Source: Priapulus caudatus (lineage: Eukaryota > Priapulida > Priapulimorpha > Priapulimorphida > Priapulidae). From it: a stretch of DNA of 37,579 bases. Below the pieces are notes generated by a model, which saw only the letters and a list, made by a program, of their open reading frames with translations, searched no databases and was not told the origin of the DNA. The stretch spans positions 219,142 to 256,720 of the forward strand of contig NW_014577285.1 in assembly GCF_000485595.1 (NCBI RefSeq), read 5' to 3'. Of the stretch, positions 12,566-23,200 are shown piece by piece (position 1 is the stretch's first letter; each line of letters starts with the position of its first letter). Position numbers and translations under genes: made by a program.

Positions 12566-12954
12566 TATATATAATATATAAACGCATTACGGCTCACATC
12601 ACTAGCGCGCACCTGCTTTTGCTCTCATCGCGCGCTATCTCTCTTTCTCCCTCTCTCCCTCTCGCCTCTCCACTCGCCCTATCTCTTACTTTAAGCAGCC
12701 ACACAGTCGATGATGATGATTCCGATTAAAGCGGAAACTTTGGCAATGGTGGTAATGAGCTGAAACCCGCTTCCTAGAGTGCTCGTAACCAGGTTGATGT
12801 AAGGTAACAACGCACTTACATGCTAAAAACATTACACAGTGAACATGACTGCGACCTTATAGATTCAATGTGGTTGAACTAGACAGTGTGTCCTATTTGC
12901 ACAGGAAGAATTTAATAGAATGATTACACATTCCTACCACGCACACAGACAGAG

Positions 12955-13028
<74 letters not shown>

Positions 13029-14514
13029 AAACACACACACACATACGCGATATATATATATATATATATATATTTATATGATTATAGTATAGTATAGTTA
13101 TAGTATAGTTATAGTATAGTATAGTATCAGTTAGATGTATAGCTATAGTATAGTATAGTATAGGTATAGTATAGTATAGTATAGGTATAGTATAGTATAG
13201 TATTAGTATAGTATAGTATAGTTATAGTATAATGCGTATGTATAGTATAGTATAGTATAGTATAGATAGTATATATAGCATAGTATATTATAGTAATATG
13301 TATAGTATAGTATGTAGTGTATAGTATAGCTATAGTATGTATATAGGTATAGTATCATAGTATACAGTATAGTATAGTATAGTATTAGTATATGTATAGT
13401 ATAGTACTAGATGTATAGTATAGTATAGTATAGTTAATAGTATAGTCATATATGTTAGTATAGTATTAGTATAGTTATAGCTATAGGATATAGTATTAGT
13501 ATAGTATAGTATAGGTATAGTATAGTATAGTATAGTAAGTATAGCTAGTATAGTATAGTATCAGCTATAAGTATAGTATATAGTATATAGTTAATATTAG
13601 GTATAGTATAGTACAGGTATAGTATAGTATGTAAGGTATAGTTATATCAGTATAGCCACTAGGAGTATGTTAGTATAGTAATAGTATAGATAGCATTAGC
13701 ATGATAGCATAGCGCATGCCATAGCAACCTAGCATAGTTAGATAGCTATAGTCATATGGGTATAGCATAGATATAGCTATTATATTAAGTTTTATGATAT
13801 AGTATAGCTATAGATAGTATAGTATAGTATAGTATAGCTATAGATAGTATAGTATAGTATAGTATTAGTATAGTAGTATAGTATAAAGAGATAGATAGAT
13901 ATATAGAAGTATGTTATAGTATAGTATAGTATGTAGCATATAGTATTGTAAGTATAGATTAGAGTATGTGTATAGTATAGTATTATAGTATAAGTATAGT
14001 ATAGTATAGTATAGTATAGTATAGTATAGTATAGTATATATAGTATATATATACACTCACAAATGACAAGGACTGCTATGAGCTGCTTGAGGGCACCTGG
14101 AGGTGCGTTGCCTTCCGCGTAAAACGGTTGCGTGGCGTACTCTGCAAACGTTAGCGCCATGATGGCTATGCCGCCTGGTCCTAGCAGCAGCATCTTGCAC
14201 CATAGTGCAAGCACAAAGGCCGGAAAGTTACCGAACGCCTTGCGGCAATAGGCATAGTCACCGCCGGACTTGGGGATGGCTGTGCCCAACTCTGCATAGG
14301 TTAGCGCACCGAGCATAGCGAACACGCCACACAACGCCCACACGACCAGCGCCCAACCGACCGAGCCTGCTTGTCTCAGCACTCCTGCCGGTGAGATGAA
14401 GATACCAGAGCCAATGATGGAACCGACGACGTACGATGAGGCCTGCCACAGACCGATCTGCCTGCGGAGTGCTATCGTACCATAATCCTTCTTTTTCTCC
14501 GCGAGTAGCGCCAT
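8732..14514 (-). CDS. SLC7-family (LAT/xCT-like) amino acid transporter, gene A (ten exons)
   Basis: A 12-helix APC-superfamily amino acid exchanger for the plasma membrane. Exons from the ATG: 14061-14514, 12690-12814, 11989-12088, 11296-11340, 11018-11141, 10698-10804, 10213-10309, 9692-9847, 9160-9331, 8732-8868. All but exon 2 and the final exon match the lengths in gene B exactly. Exon 1 begins MALLAEKKKDYG and carries the TM1 substrate motif GSGIFISP. Later landmarks are FENAF, YSGLWAFTGW, YGVEEVKNP, LTTDQLLSN, NQ-free SSRGFFAGSRE, MRWRDRSEDWPFR and PFWEQPVENLIG. Exon 2 is one base off and has several other indels; it sits between two CA microsatellites and may be badly sequenced. With that base restored the protein would be about 505 residues. 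TM3 reads LGPGGIA, unlike IKPC(A/G)LA in B and C. The C-terminal tail is unique. The TM3-TM4 loop has no cysteine. Substrate is not predictable. Confidence 0.85.
9973..10010. repeat. (GA)n microsatellite in SLC7 A intron 7
   Basis: An uninterrupted GA tract between exon 8 and exon 7 of gene A. The minus-strand serine-rich open frame across it is an artefact of the repeat. Confidence 0.9.
10549..10617. repeat. (TA)n tract with a 10-N assembly gap, SLC7 A intron 6
   Basis: A TA dinucleotide run interrupted by ten Ns at 10596-10605. The fixed-size N block inside a simple repeat marks a scaffold or repeat gap of unknown true length. It does not affect any exon. Confidence 0.95.
11697..11797. repeat. 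(GA)n/(TA)n microsatellite in SLC7 A intron 3
   Basis: GA-rich repeat with AAAG interruptions and a short TA stretch. At the matching intron, gene B has a GT-rich stretch and gene C a large GT plus GTAT expansion, so this intron collects different microsatellites in each paralogue. Confidence 0.9.
12434..12560. repeat. (CA)n microsatellite in SLC7 A intron 2
   Basis: CA repeat with minor interruptions, 130 bases from the low end of exon 2. Long threonine/histidine or valine/cysteine open frames here are repeat artefacts. Confidence 0.9.
12951..14054. repeat. (CA)n, (TA)n and (TATAG)n array in SLC7 A intron 1
   Basis: A CA run to about 13043 and a TA run near 13050-13072 are followed by nearly 1 kb of an imperfect pentanucleotide repeat, unit TATAG/GTATA, from about 13080 to 14054. 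Units are frequently broken by extra T, G or C bases, either true divergence or read error. The array reaches within about 7 bases of the exon 1 splice donor at 14060-14055. Translating it on the minus strand gives meaningless Tyr/Thr/Ile/Leu repeats fused to exon 1. Confidence 0.9.
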
Positions 14515-14561
14515 TAGCGTTGGGGTACGTAGGATTATGTATAGCTGCTGCACCTGTTGCG

Positions 14562-14567
14562 TATATA
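14562..14567 (-). promoter_or_regulatory. TATATA element upstream of SLC7 A
   Basis: TATATA on the minus strand, 48 bases before the ATG of gene A, in a short stretch conserved with the 5' flank of gene B (GTATATAGTC[CT]TTAAGAACATTT on the plus strand). In B the same element is only 30 bases from the ATG, too close for an ordinary TATA box plus leader, so conservation may reflect shared origin only. Confidence 0.3.
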
Positions 14568-15939
14568 GTCCTTAAGAACATTTTACCTTATTATATGAAA
14601 ATAAAAATACATATGCTTCTATAACGCCATAAGCGCATCCATAGATATACACACGTACATCCACACGCACGCAAACTCATACGTGCCTTAATCCGCACAC
14701 GCGCACTCACACACGTGCGCATACACAGAGAGACAGTCAAAAAGTATATATGTAAAGTAAATAATAATATACCACTTCACCGAATATCGGTCACCTTCAT
14801 CAAACATCCAGTATTAGAAGAAACTTACTTGGTTTTAAAATCCAAAGCAATTTTGATAGGCAAAACTCAATTTTGCTGCATGTGCTGCCGATGTAACGTC
14901 ACCTGACTTCATAGACATTCAGAGCCGCATTTGGATAACTCGACATAGCAAACAAATATAAGAGTTTCACTCGTATAGAGTGCGATACGAACGACTCCGT
15001 TATTATCGTTTGCCGTCACGTGATACCGTTGAGTGCAATAAGAATATTACACCGTCTTTATATACTCTGTGAAGAAGAAGAATATCTGAATATTCAGTAT
15101 AATAATGCAGACAGGCTTTTTCCATTTCAGAACGCCAACCAATATTATATATATATATATATAATAATGATATATATATATATCATACTATTATATATAT
15201 TCAAAAGCCTTGCATAAGTACGAGGAGGTGTATTAAACTACCCTTACCCTCAGAAATAGCAGCAGTGTGAACTTGCTCGTTGACGTTTTCTCTTATTTAC
15301 TTATATATGCAAGAAAAAACATATCGTATCCGACATTAAAGGTGAAACGTTATGTTGCTTATGTATGTGTATTAGTGTGGTAGCGTACTAGGCGGCTTAT
15401 CAGCCCAACAGCGTTGCAAGAACCGGGTGCTGGCGGCGATGCATGAAAGTGCTGGCAGCGGTAAGGACGACGTGACACACAGTTTTAAGTAGAAACTGAT
15501 TAGGAGCCGTTTAACTGCTGAGCTAACACTTGAAGTAGATGGAACGATTCACAGACTTTGTCGGAATGTCGAAACATATATTCAAAAACAGACTTCAGAT
15601 TTACGGCAACTTCCTCGCTTTATTTAAACACAATTTTCCTTAATAACATTAAGTAATAGCACACACAACTTTTCCCATGTTACCTTTCATTATTTCTTTC
15701 ATTTAACGAATTACACGTAGGCATTTAAGCCTTATTTAACGTGAGAAATATGCGCTTACACCCAACCCCCTAATTTTACAGTAACGGTGAAACGCAAAAG
15801 ACTGCTAAAGATGGAACCGCAACATCAGACCGAATAAACATTTAAATACTATTTACGTTGCATTAGGTTTATAGCCAATTTAACAACGAGCCTCTGACGT
15901 TTGTCAAATTGTCATGTCTCTACATTCGCAGAGGAATGT
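14568..15939. other. Upstream flank of SLC7 A, no gene seen
   Basis: AT-rich DNA with a CA/CG-rich patch near 14640-14735 and a TA-rich patch near 15147-15200. TTTATT at 15619-15624 would be AATAAA on the minus strand. A GC-richer stretch at about 15388-15480 (AG|CCCAACAGC to GCAGCG|GTAAGG) has exon-like borders, but its translation is not recognised and I do not call it. Confidence 0.4.
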
Positions 15940-16320
15940 TGTGAAAGACGACGTTAAGGACATTTCTAAAATCGACGGGAAATGACGGTCAATCCATTTA
16001 AAATACGACCAAAATTACGAAAGCCAATGGATATATCAAAAGGGAAAAGCTCAAACGGTTGATAATTCTCATGTTTTCACATTTTTAGTCAACTTGATGT
16101 TCAATAATTAGTACAAGCTATAGTTTCCCCTACGTTTGAACAGAGTTTACAGCGTTTTATAAGGTGACGCGTATTGCGGTGGCATATTTCGTGTAATCGG
16201 TGCAGACCGTACGGCGCAATACTCTGCTCGCATACCAACTATCTGCTTACCGTTTATTTTTATCAGTATATGTAATATGAAGACATCTACACTTCTACAA
16301 TAACCGCTTACTGTCGGCTA
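15940..16320 (-). pseudogene. Decayed 3' end of a fourth SLC7 copy (end of exon 9, intron 9, exon 10)
   Basis: About 15940-16025 aligns with the exon 10/intron 9 border of genes B and C. Shared landmarks on the plus strand are GACATTTCTAAAA, TCCAT and CAAAATTACGAAA, and on the minus strand GGATTGACCGTC encodes the GLTV that follows the splice junction in the intact genes. The acceptor AG has become AA, and a small deletion shifts the frame into an early stop. At 16251-16320 the minus strand reads ATACTGATAAAAATAAACG|GTAAGC (ILIKING then a donor), matching VLIKLNG|GTGAGC of gene B. Plus-strand ATATGAAGA further in also matches exon 9. The implied intron 9 of about 253 bases fits the 199-291 bases of the intact genes. 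Homology stops where the NAGLU stop codon begins. Exons 1-8 were not found. Confidence 0.6.
16253..16258 (-). terminator. Polyadenylation signal AATAAA for NAGLU
   Basis: AATAAA on the minus strand, 68 bases after the NAGLU stop codon. It lies inside the SLC7 exon 9 remnant, where the ancestral ATAAAACTCAACG-like sequence has become ATAAAAATAAACG. NAGLU therefore seems to use transporter-derived sequence as its 3' end. Confidence 0.45.
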
Positions 16321-16325
16321 AGTAT

Positions 16326-18782
16326 TTATAAGAGGTCGTGAAACTTATCGTTCTCACTGAGAAACATGCGCCAATTTTCGTAGTCAGTGTACATTTTTGT
16401 AAACACCACCTCTTCGACATCGTTGCGCCACTCTGATGCGTAATATGCGTGGATATCCTTAGCAATCGCAACAGAGTCATCTGTTGGCACTATGGGGAAA
16501 CGATCTGTAGCAAATGTGAAAGGCTCTTCCACATTTGTAAAAACGGCATCGTCATAGGCTGTCTGATTAAAACTATCACCGTTCGCAAGACATTGTTGTA
16601 ACATGTCCACAAACAGTTGCCAACGTGGTCTGTAGTAATGAGAGATAAGTCCTGCCCATTGTTTCTTACCATAATCTAATATGTTTCCTTCTGGACCCCA
16701 CAGAGTTATTTGCACTCTTGCATTATATTCATAAAGCGCACTTTCATACTCATTAGTAGCAAGCGACTTCGCAGACTCGAGCCATCTACCTAGTAGAAAA
16801 TGTTCATTTGTACCTAGAATCAATTCTAGATTGTCAAGTGCCAAAAGTAGTTTATTCCCAGCATCACGCACAATGGGAACAGATCCGGAATGATAACCTG
16901 CCACAAGCTCCGTGTAATGATAAGCTGCTATTAGTTGCAAAGCTTGCCTGGTTGTATCAACTAGGTCATAACGGAAAGTGGAGACATTTTTCAATATGTC
17001 CGCAGATGAAATAAAGACATCCCATGCCTGTAGGAACTTTGGTACATCATACCAAACTAACTGCGTACGTGTAAGGGATGGTCTGAGAACAATAATATAC
17101 TTTCCGTGGTGTCTAAGATTATTCTGACAATTGTAAACTGTTGAAACAAGATCATGCCAAGCTTGGATCATCAGCTGTGACTGAATACCATATCTTCTCC
17201 AAGCATATTGCTGTACCCACTCAGTCACGTTAACTTCGTCCATCCAACCCAACTCATATAACAGGTCGTACATGACGACATTCTGTATAATGCCCTCTGG
17301 GGTTGCGCCTGTGCCTACTACAGTGCTGTTAGGAAATGTTCTAGCTTTGTTCGGCCCCTCAATAGTCTGATTAATTGCGCCATACATTCCCAATACACCG
17401 CCATAATTGTGCAGCATGCACCAGATAAACGGTTGACCATAGAACGATTCTAGCCGCGGATATTGAGGAAAAAGCTCCGCTTGTAAATCAAGCACCAACA
17501 TTTTGCCCTGTGGTACGGATGTCAAAAATGCCTTTGCCTGCTCTGGCTCCCAGAATTCAGAACTACTGAAGAACATCCAGCCCTGAACAAGCCAGATTGC
17601 TCTGGGATCGACAGATGTCATTGATTTGTATACAGATTTGCCTATATTTGCGAGAAAGCTGGGATCACTCGAACTAGGGACCATTTCATTCAGAGTATCA
17701 GCATTGTATACATGATCTACTCCAAATGAGCGTGTCATTTCCGTGATGAACGCTGAGCCAATCTCGATGAACAGTGGGTCTAAAGGGTCAAGAAATAGTA
17801 TGCAGCAATATTTCCCGTGGAAATTACTCCAGCCATCTGGGTCCAGCACTGACACATTAGCCTGTGGAAACCTATCCTTCATTGCACGTGGAACAAAACC
17901 AGCAAAGGCTGGCAGCACAGGAGTCATGCCGAACTCCCTCATCCTAGTCAGAATTTTCTTCTGGAGTAAAAACTGTTCTCTTATCCATGAGCGTGGTAAC
18001 GGTCCACCCCATCCTTGTATGTTTCCCATGCGACCCCATGCTAAGAATGCTGGTCCAGTAAAGAAGTCCGCCAATTCAGACTCATTGAACCCCATCGCCG
18101 TAAACACCCGGTACCAGATTTCTTCTTGACCAGTGAAGGCAAGTGGTAAATTGATGGAATTCAGCGCCATCCAGTCAATCTCCCGTTCCCACCGTTCCCA
18201 ATTCCACCAGGCAAATGTATAGCTGGACGTGCAAGCATTCTGGTAGTAGCGCACCGTATCATGTGACGTCATTACCAGCTTCTCATGTACCTGTGGCAGT
18301 GGGGTCGGTAAGTTCAACTGGTCTCCAGACCAGGATACATGGGCATGGCAAAAGTACTTGAGGTAGTAATTGACGCCACCAGCAGCAGCCACGCCACTTG
18401 TGCCCGTGATGCAAACCTGGACGGAGCCATTTGATGTAGAGCGCGTCTCAATCACGAAGGTCAGCCGATCAGCTGGTCCTACTGTCGCGTTCACCGTGAC
18501 GATGAATTCTGCAGAACGCCGTGGCAATAGTCGCCCAATAAGGTCTTTCACTGCTTGCTGCTGCACGCCAGGGGTTGCTGATGTCTTCAGGTTCGGAATA
18601 TGTGGCAGTAGCTTACTCTTTGAGGGCGAGTCAACTATATCAACTGCTACATTGCTTGTAGATGGATCATATGACAAACTCCTACCTTCGCTCACTGCGT
18701 ATGAATGCACATTCTTCACGCATGGTGATGCTACTACAAACACCAGGAATACAGCCATCCACCTAGGTGTATGGATTTCCAT
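16326..18782 (-). CDS. NAGLU: Alpha-N-acetylglucosaminidase (GH89), single exon
   Basis: Lysosomal exo-hydrolase that removes terminal alpha-N-acetylglucosamine from heparan sulfate. The open frame is 818 codons without introns; human NAGLU is 743. It starts MEIHTPRWMAVFLVFVVASP, a likely signal peptide. An N-terminal alpha/beta domain ends about residue 170. The TIM barrel follows from YYQNACTSSYTFAWWNWERW, with INLPLAFTGQEEIW, MGNIQGWGGPLP, DTLNEMVPSSSDPS, WCMLHNYGG and GTGATPEGI. Glu366 (NEM) and Glu496 (PEG) match human Glu316 and Glu446, with the same 130-residue spacing, so the catalytic pair is intact. An alpha-helical C-terminal domain follows. Several N-X-S/T sites suit a glycosylated lysosomal enzyme. 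About 50 of the extra residues are N-terminal to the barrel. Vertebrate NAGLU genes have several exons, so the intronless form is notable. No bases look damaged. Confidence 0.95.
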   Translation of the reverse strand: MEIHTPRWMAVFLVFVVASPCVKNVHSYAVSEGRSLSYDPSTSNVAVDIVDSPSKSKLLPHIPNLKTSATPGVQQQAVKDLIGRLLPRRSAEFIVTVNATVGPADRLTFVIETRSTSNGSVQVCITGTSGVAAAGGVNYYLKYFCHAHVSWSGDQLNLPTPLPQVHEKLVMTSHDTVRYYQNACTSSYTFAWWNWERWEREIDWMALNSINLPLAFTGQEEIWYRVFTAMGFNESELADFFTGPAFLAWGRMGNIQGWGGPLPRSWIREQFLLQKKILTRMREFGMTPVLPAFAGFVPRAMKDRFPQANVSVLDPDGWSNFHGKYCCILFLDPLDPLFIEIGSAFITEMTRSFGVDHVYNADTLNEMVPSSSDPSFLANIGKSVYKSMTSVDPRAIWLVQGWMFFSSSEFWEPEQAKAFLTSVPQGKMLVLDLQAELFPQYPRLESFYGQPFIWCMLHNYGGVLGMYGAINQTIEGPNKARTFPNSTVVGTGATPEGIIQNVVMYDLLYELGWMDEVNVTEWVQQYAWRRYGIQSQLMIQAWHDLVSTVYNCQNNLRHHGKYIIVLRPSLTRTQLVWYDVPKFLQAWDVFISSADILKNVSTFRYDLVDTTRQALQLIAAYHYTELVAGYHSGSVPIVRDAGNKLLLALDNLELILGTNEHFLLGRWLESAKSLATNEYESALYEYNARVQITLWGPEGNILDYGKKQWAGLISHYYRPRWQLFVDMLQQCLANGDSFNQTAYDDAVFTNVEEPFTFATDRFPIVPTDDSVAIAKDIHAYYASEWRNDVEEVVFTKMYTDYENWRMFLSENDKFHDLL

Positions 18783-19499
18783 GACTGCGTAAAATGTGTT
18801 AATGACGCTAATTAGATTCTAAAAATTTATTCTAAATTCACAGTTTGACGAATACTAGTTTATACCTTCAATTGTTCATATCATTGTATAGTACAGGACT
18901 AATCGTCTCACAAACCAGCATAATTTTCCATCAACTGTATCTAGTCGTGTCTACGCAAGTGATATAATGAAATCGTCCCTTGCCTTTGGACTTTGTACAT
19001 ATAACATAGTACGCACATACAGTAGCCGGTGGATCTTCGAGACTGTTTGTTTGGAGCGGACCTGTCTGAATCAATTGATCATCATCTATCCAAACAATTG
19101 CAAACTCGCCTCCAACGTATCAAACGTCGCTGTGATCTATCACAGAATGGTTCGCAAGTAGCAACAAACGGTCAGTTCATATAGGCCCGCTTGCTACGGA
19201 TCATGTGATCCGCCCAAACAAACACGCCTCTCATTTACGCGCCAAGCAACACTAGTCTTCCGCCAATTGTTTAACAATGTTCCACTATTTGTGTCTATTT
19301 GTTACTATCTGTTACAATTTTTAGAATTTGTTACTATTGTTCTATTTGTTACTATTTGTTACTACTTTGTGTCTGTAAAATGCTATTTTCTCAGTTTTTG
19401 TGGTAAATATGCGGCATTACAGTTCATAAATCGGCACTATACAAGTAATGTATATATACACATATACGATACACATATACGACTATAGTAATCTAGAAC
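18783..19499. other. NAGLU upstream region, no gene seen
   Basis: 5' flank of NAGLU on the minus strand. No clear TATA box or remnant of SLC7 exons 1-8 was recognised. A run of TTTGTTACTATT-like words at about 19290-19370 forms a loose imperfect repeat. A 64-codon plus-strand open frame at 18967 has no features. Confidence 0.4.
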
Positions 19500-19743
19500 G
19501 CATGAAAAGTATGATGGGCCTCGCGCGCCCCCTATTTTTTGCCAAGTAACATTTTGCCGTCTATTGTTGTGGCGTTACTTTTCGTCAGTCAAAGCCAATA
19601 AAGCTTCACGCCCTGTAGGCGATTAAAACAAAATATTAAACACAAGCAAACAATAATATCAACCAAATCTGGTGCCATGCAGTAGTTTTTGTAGTATACA
19701 TTAACTAGATAAAATTTGGTAATGTAGACGCATTTGATCGCCA

Positions 19744-19781
<38 letters not shown>

Positions 19782-19940
19782 TATAATTTGTTGTGTGTTT
19801 GTCTTCCAAAGTAGACAAACAGGAAATTACATCTACGAGGTTCCAAAACCATTTTGCTAGGAGCCTCGCCACATGCTTCACAACTTCGTTGCTTGCATGG
19901 CGCCCCCTTTTCTTCAAATCCTGGATCCGCCCCTTGTCTT
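19500..19940. mobile_element. Possible unclassified repeat ending CCTGGATCCGCCCCT
   Basis: The ends of this AT-rich stretch are GC-rich (GCCTCGCGCGCCCCCT at about 19519-19534 and GGCGCCCCC at about 19899-19907), and the right edge CCTGGATCCGCCCCT (19920-19934) resembles the right edge of the repeat at 267-281. A (TA)n run sits inside at about 19747-19778. I infer a short non-coding repeat copy; its class and exact borders are unknown. Confidence 0.3.
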
Positions 19941-20294
19941 TACTTTGAATTTCTGGTCATTTAGCATCAAGGAAGTTTATGTTGTGTATGCACCATAACA
20001 CTCGATTATTTTCAATTCATATTCGGGTCATGCTTATTCAGGCCTGATCTGCCCTGAACGCCCTCTACTGTTGCAAAATACCAATAATACGTGTTTCCTA
20101 GATCAAAACTCGAAAATAGCGCCACCTCTCGTATACCTACGTGAAATTTCACACTGCTTTCCTGGACTAAAGCTAACATTTTCGGATGTGCAGTTTAAGA
20201 GTTTGTCCACATCGTTGAAATCGTACTTATAATTAACACTCAATAAACAATGGTAATTTTGGATGTTTGAGCTGCCATACATTTCTAGCCAATT
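19941..20294. other. 3' flank of SLC7 B, no gene seen
   Basis: Downstream of the SLC7 B stop codon on the minus strand. I saw no canonical AATAAA in that orientation within this stretch. Confidence 0.4.
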
Positions 20295-23200
20295 CTATAA
20301 TGTGCGTTTTCCCCGTGATGCCGGTGCTTCAAAATCATCTGTCTCTGTCTTCAAATAGGCGTCCGAAAAAGACGTTTCTAAAAATAGCTGGAAAAAGACT
20401 GTGAGTCCATCTGAAATGCGAACAAAATTACGAAAATCGTAGAAATTTCACAGAAACTTATATGCCGCTGATAGTTCCGATATTTCCAGATATCTACTAC
20501 CCACATAATACTCAACGCTTCTGTGCAATGCTACTGTTATCATTTACCACACTGTGTTAGAGCAGCTGCATAATCACTCATTATTTAAGATATCGTGGGA
20601 TCAGTCCAACAACTATGAGCTCACCGTTGAGTTTTATTAGTACACGGGGCTTCCATGCTATGAAGATTGCATAGACTATTGCCCCGACAGCCAAGAATCC
20701 TACTCCAATTAGATTCTTGATTGGCTGCTCCCAGAACGGCACCACGACCAGAAACAGAGCACACAGCATAAATGCTACGTGCACTATCAGGGGAAACTGT
20801 AAAGGAAACGGTTGGAAATTACAAGCTCTGTAGTTAAACTTGTGAGATAGCCCATCATTAACACCAGGACATTAACTACCAGATTACCTAGACATTACAA
20901 CACTTTAATTGGCAGATCAACTAATGTACTGCAGCGTAGAACGACATCACATATATACGATATCACGATATACAGTTAAACGACATATCGTGACATCAAT
21001 GCAATGTATGTAAACTCCGGTCAAAATTTTAATTAAACAATGTTTCTGTCATTGATATGATATGATATATCGATCATTTCCGTGGTAGTTAAAAAGATAA
21101 TAGTGGAAGTTATCTATTTGAACCAGTTGATATTCCAGGCGCACATGTTAAGTGTCTATCGCTATGTTAATTACGCATTCATTCAATTTCTTTCTACATT
21201 CTGTGGATGTTGGCTAGCTGGAAGCTTCTGATTGTGCCGTTGTCTCGTTTGCTTTCCTTTCCAGTATACTCTGCACTATCTTACTTGTTTTGCTAATATC
21301 CCTAACATTTGCCTAATTAGCCATTTCTGACTAGTGCGCCTCTCTCTATCCGCCTCACCCTGAAGGGCCAGTCTTCACTGCGATCTCGCCATCGCATGTA
21401 AAGAAGTGCCGTGACGGACACGAAGCTGACTGTCCACTGTACGAAGCCTGTGTAATTCATCAACGTGTAAACGTTGCCCTCTCCTATCGCCACCATTAAA
21501 GTCGACAATAGTCCCTGCATAATTAAGTTGAGTGATCAGTGCACACTCGGGCGTCAAAGAGAATACGGATTATACCAAGTACAAGAGCCGCGTTTCCAAT
21601 TTCCTCCAAAAATAGGAAGTATAGATGATTATTTTGCGTCTACAATCATTCGTTTAAACAATGCTTAAATTTACAATTTTTACAGCGATTTATTAAAATA
21701 TGTACTATCGCCTTTTCGTCAAAATTATTTCTGCTACGAAATATTTGCGAATTTGCTTACGATTGCCATCAAAGCCGGTTGAGGGGTGTATCTATGTATA
21801 CTGATCGTTGCGAGGAAGGAGGGAAACTGCTGATCCCGGGATCCTGCAAAGAATCCTCTGTGAAGAGATAACAAAACCCAAATTTTAATGCGAAAGGTTA
21901 ATTAAATCGATGGTGGATAACGTAATGTTTCTAAAACAAAATTCCTCTGCCAAGCGACCAGTTAAAAGATTAAGGATATATTGACGCGATTCAAATTGAG
22001 GAATGACAATCACGTCTACACTGGTCATAGAGTGCTTGCGGGTTCTTTATTCCCTCGATTTGTTATCTATTACAATAAGCCTACCTTATGTAAGTATAGT
22101 TGAGGTTTACCTGCTAGTTGAGAATAGGACGCCATTAATAGAGCCTACCACGGAAATCACAACAAACACAGATGCGATCCAACTCCATTGTTTGCCGAGC
22201 GCTACCTCAGCGAATGCCTGCGTAAGACAATATCATGCTATCTTAATTGTAACCAGCCTACACAACAACTGCTATCAACTTATATACGTGTGATTTTAAA
22301 TATTGTCATTTAGGAGTAAATGAAATTTTCGATCATGAATATTGGCACTTGCCCACATATATGAACGCAGGTACGCTGGCAAATTGCACGTATACCTCAT
22401 ACCTCACCGTATTACTCATCCATAAACGATTTCTCTTACCACAGCCACTGCACTGTTGCTTAGAAGCTCATCAGTGGTGAGTAATGCGTGGTACGCAACG
22501 TTTGTCATCACGTAGCCGACGGATGCGAAGCCAATTCCCATGAACAAGGAAAGTGGAAGAGTTCTGTAAATGGCGACAATCCGAAAAAAACAATGTGTTC
22601 AGTGAAAGATGTAACTGTAGACATGCAGATTAATCTATCGCGATGGCATTTGCTATTTGTATATTGTAATTATACTCTGTATACCTTGTTGGATTCTTTA
22701 TTTCTTCGATGCCATAATTAGCAGCGTCCCTAGAAAAAAATTAACTAAAGGTACAGCACATAATTGCTTGCGTATTGCCCTACCTGATGGACATATAATA
22801 CTGACGTATCAAACATCCGAAATTTCTCATATTCAATAACTCTTATTATTTCTTATCCTTTTTTATTTCTTAGTTAATCGCCCGCTTGAGTATACGTGCG
22901 CGTCTGAATGCGCGTGCGTGTGCGTGTGCGTTTGCATGTGTCTATGTGTGGGTATGTGAGTGTGTGAGTGCGTGTGGATGTGCCCGCATGTGCGTGAGCG
23001 TGTGTGTGTGCTCGCACCTGTGTCTTTGGTTGTGAGCGATAATCATAAGACAATATTATCGAATCCTGTAGGTAATATTCGTACTAGGTTACATGTGATA
23101 CGTGTGGGAAATACTGATTATAAGTCCGTTATTTAGATATTTAAACTTAAAACGACTTCGGAATGAGGCGGAGTATATATTCCTACAAAACGTTCGCTTG

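Noticed and set aside
12359-12587. Histidine/threonine and cysteine/valine open frames
   Set aside because: Artefacts of a CA microsatellite; the same applies to 25075-25398 and 33343-33655.
13792-14553. 253-codon open frame that includes SLC7 A exon 1
   Set aside because: Beyond the donor at 14060 it only translates the TATAG repeat. The extra N-terminal codons start at GTG, so the ATG at 14514 is used instead.
15388-15480. Possible exon with AG/GT borders
   Set aside because: The translation matches nothing I recognise and no flanking exons fit its phase.
18370-18792. 140-codon plus-strand frame
   Set aside because: Opposite strand of the strongly supported NAGLU coding region; likewise 17743-18129 and 16808-17014.
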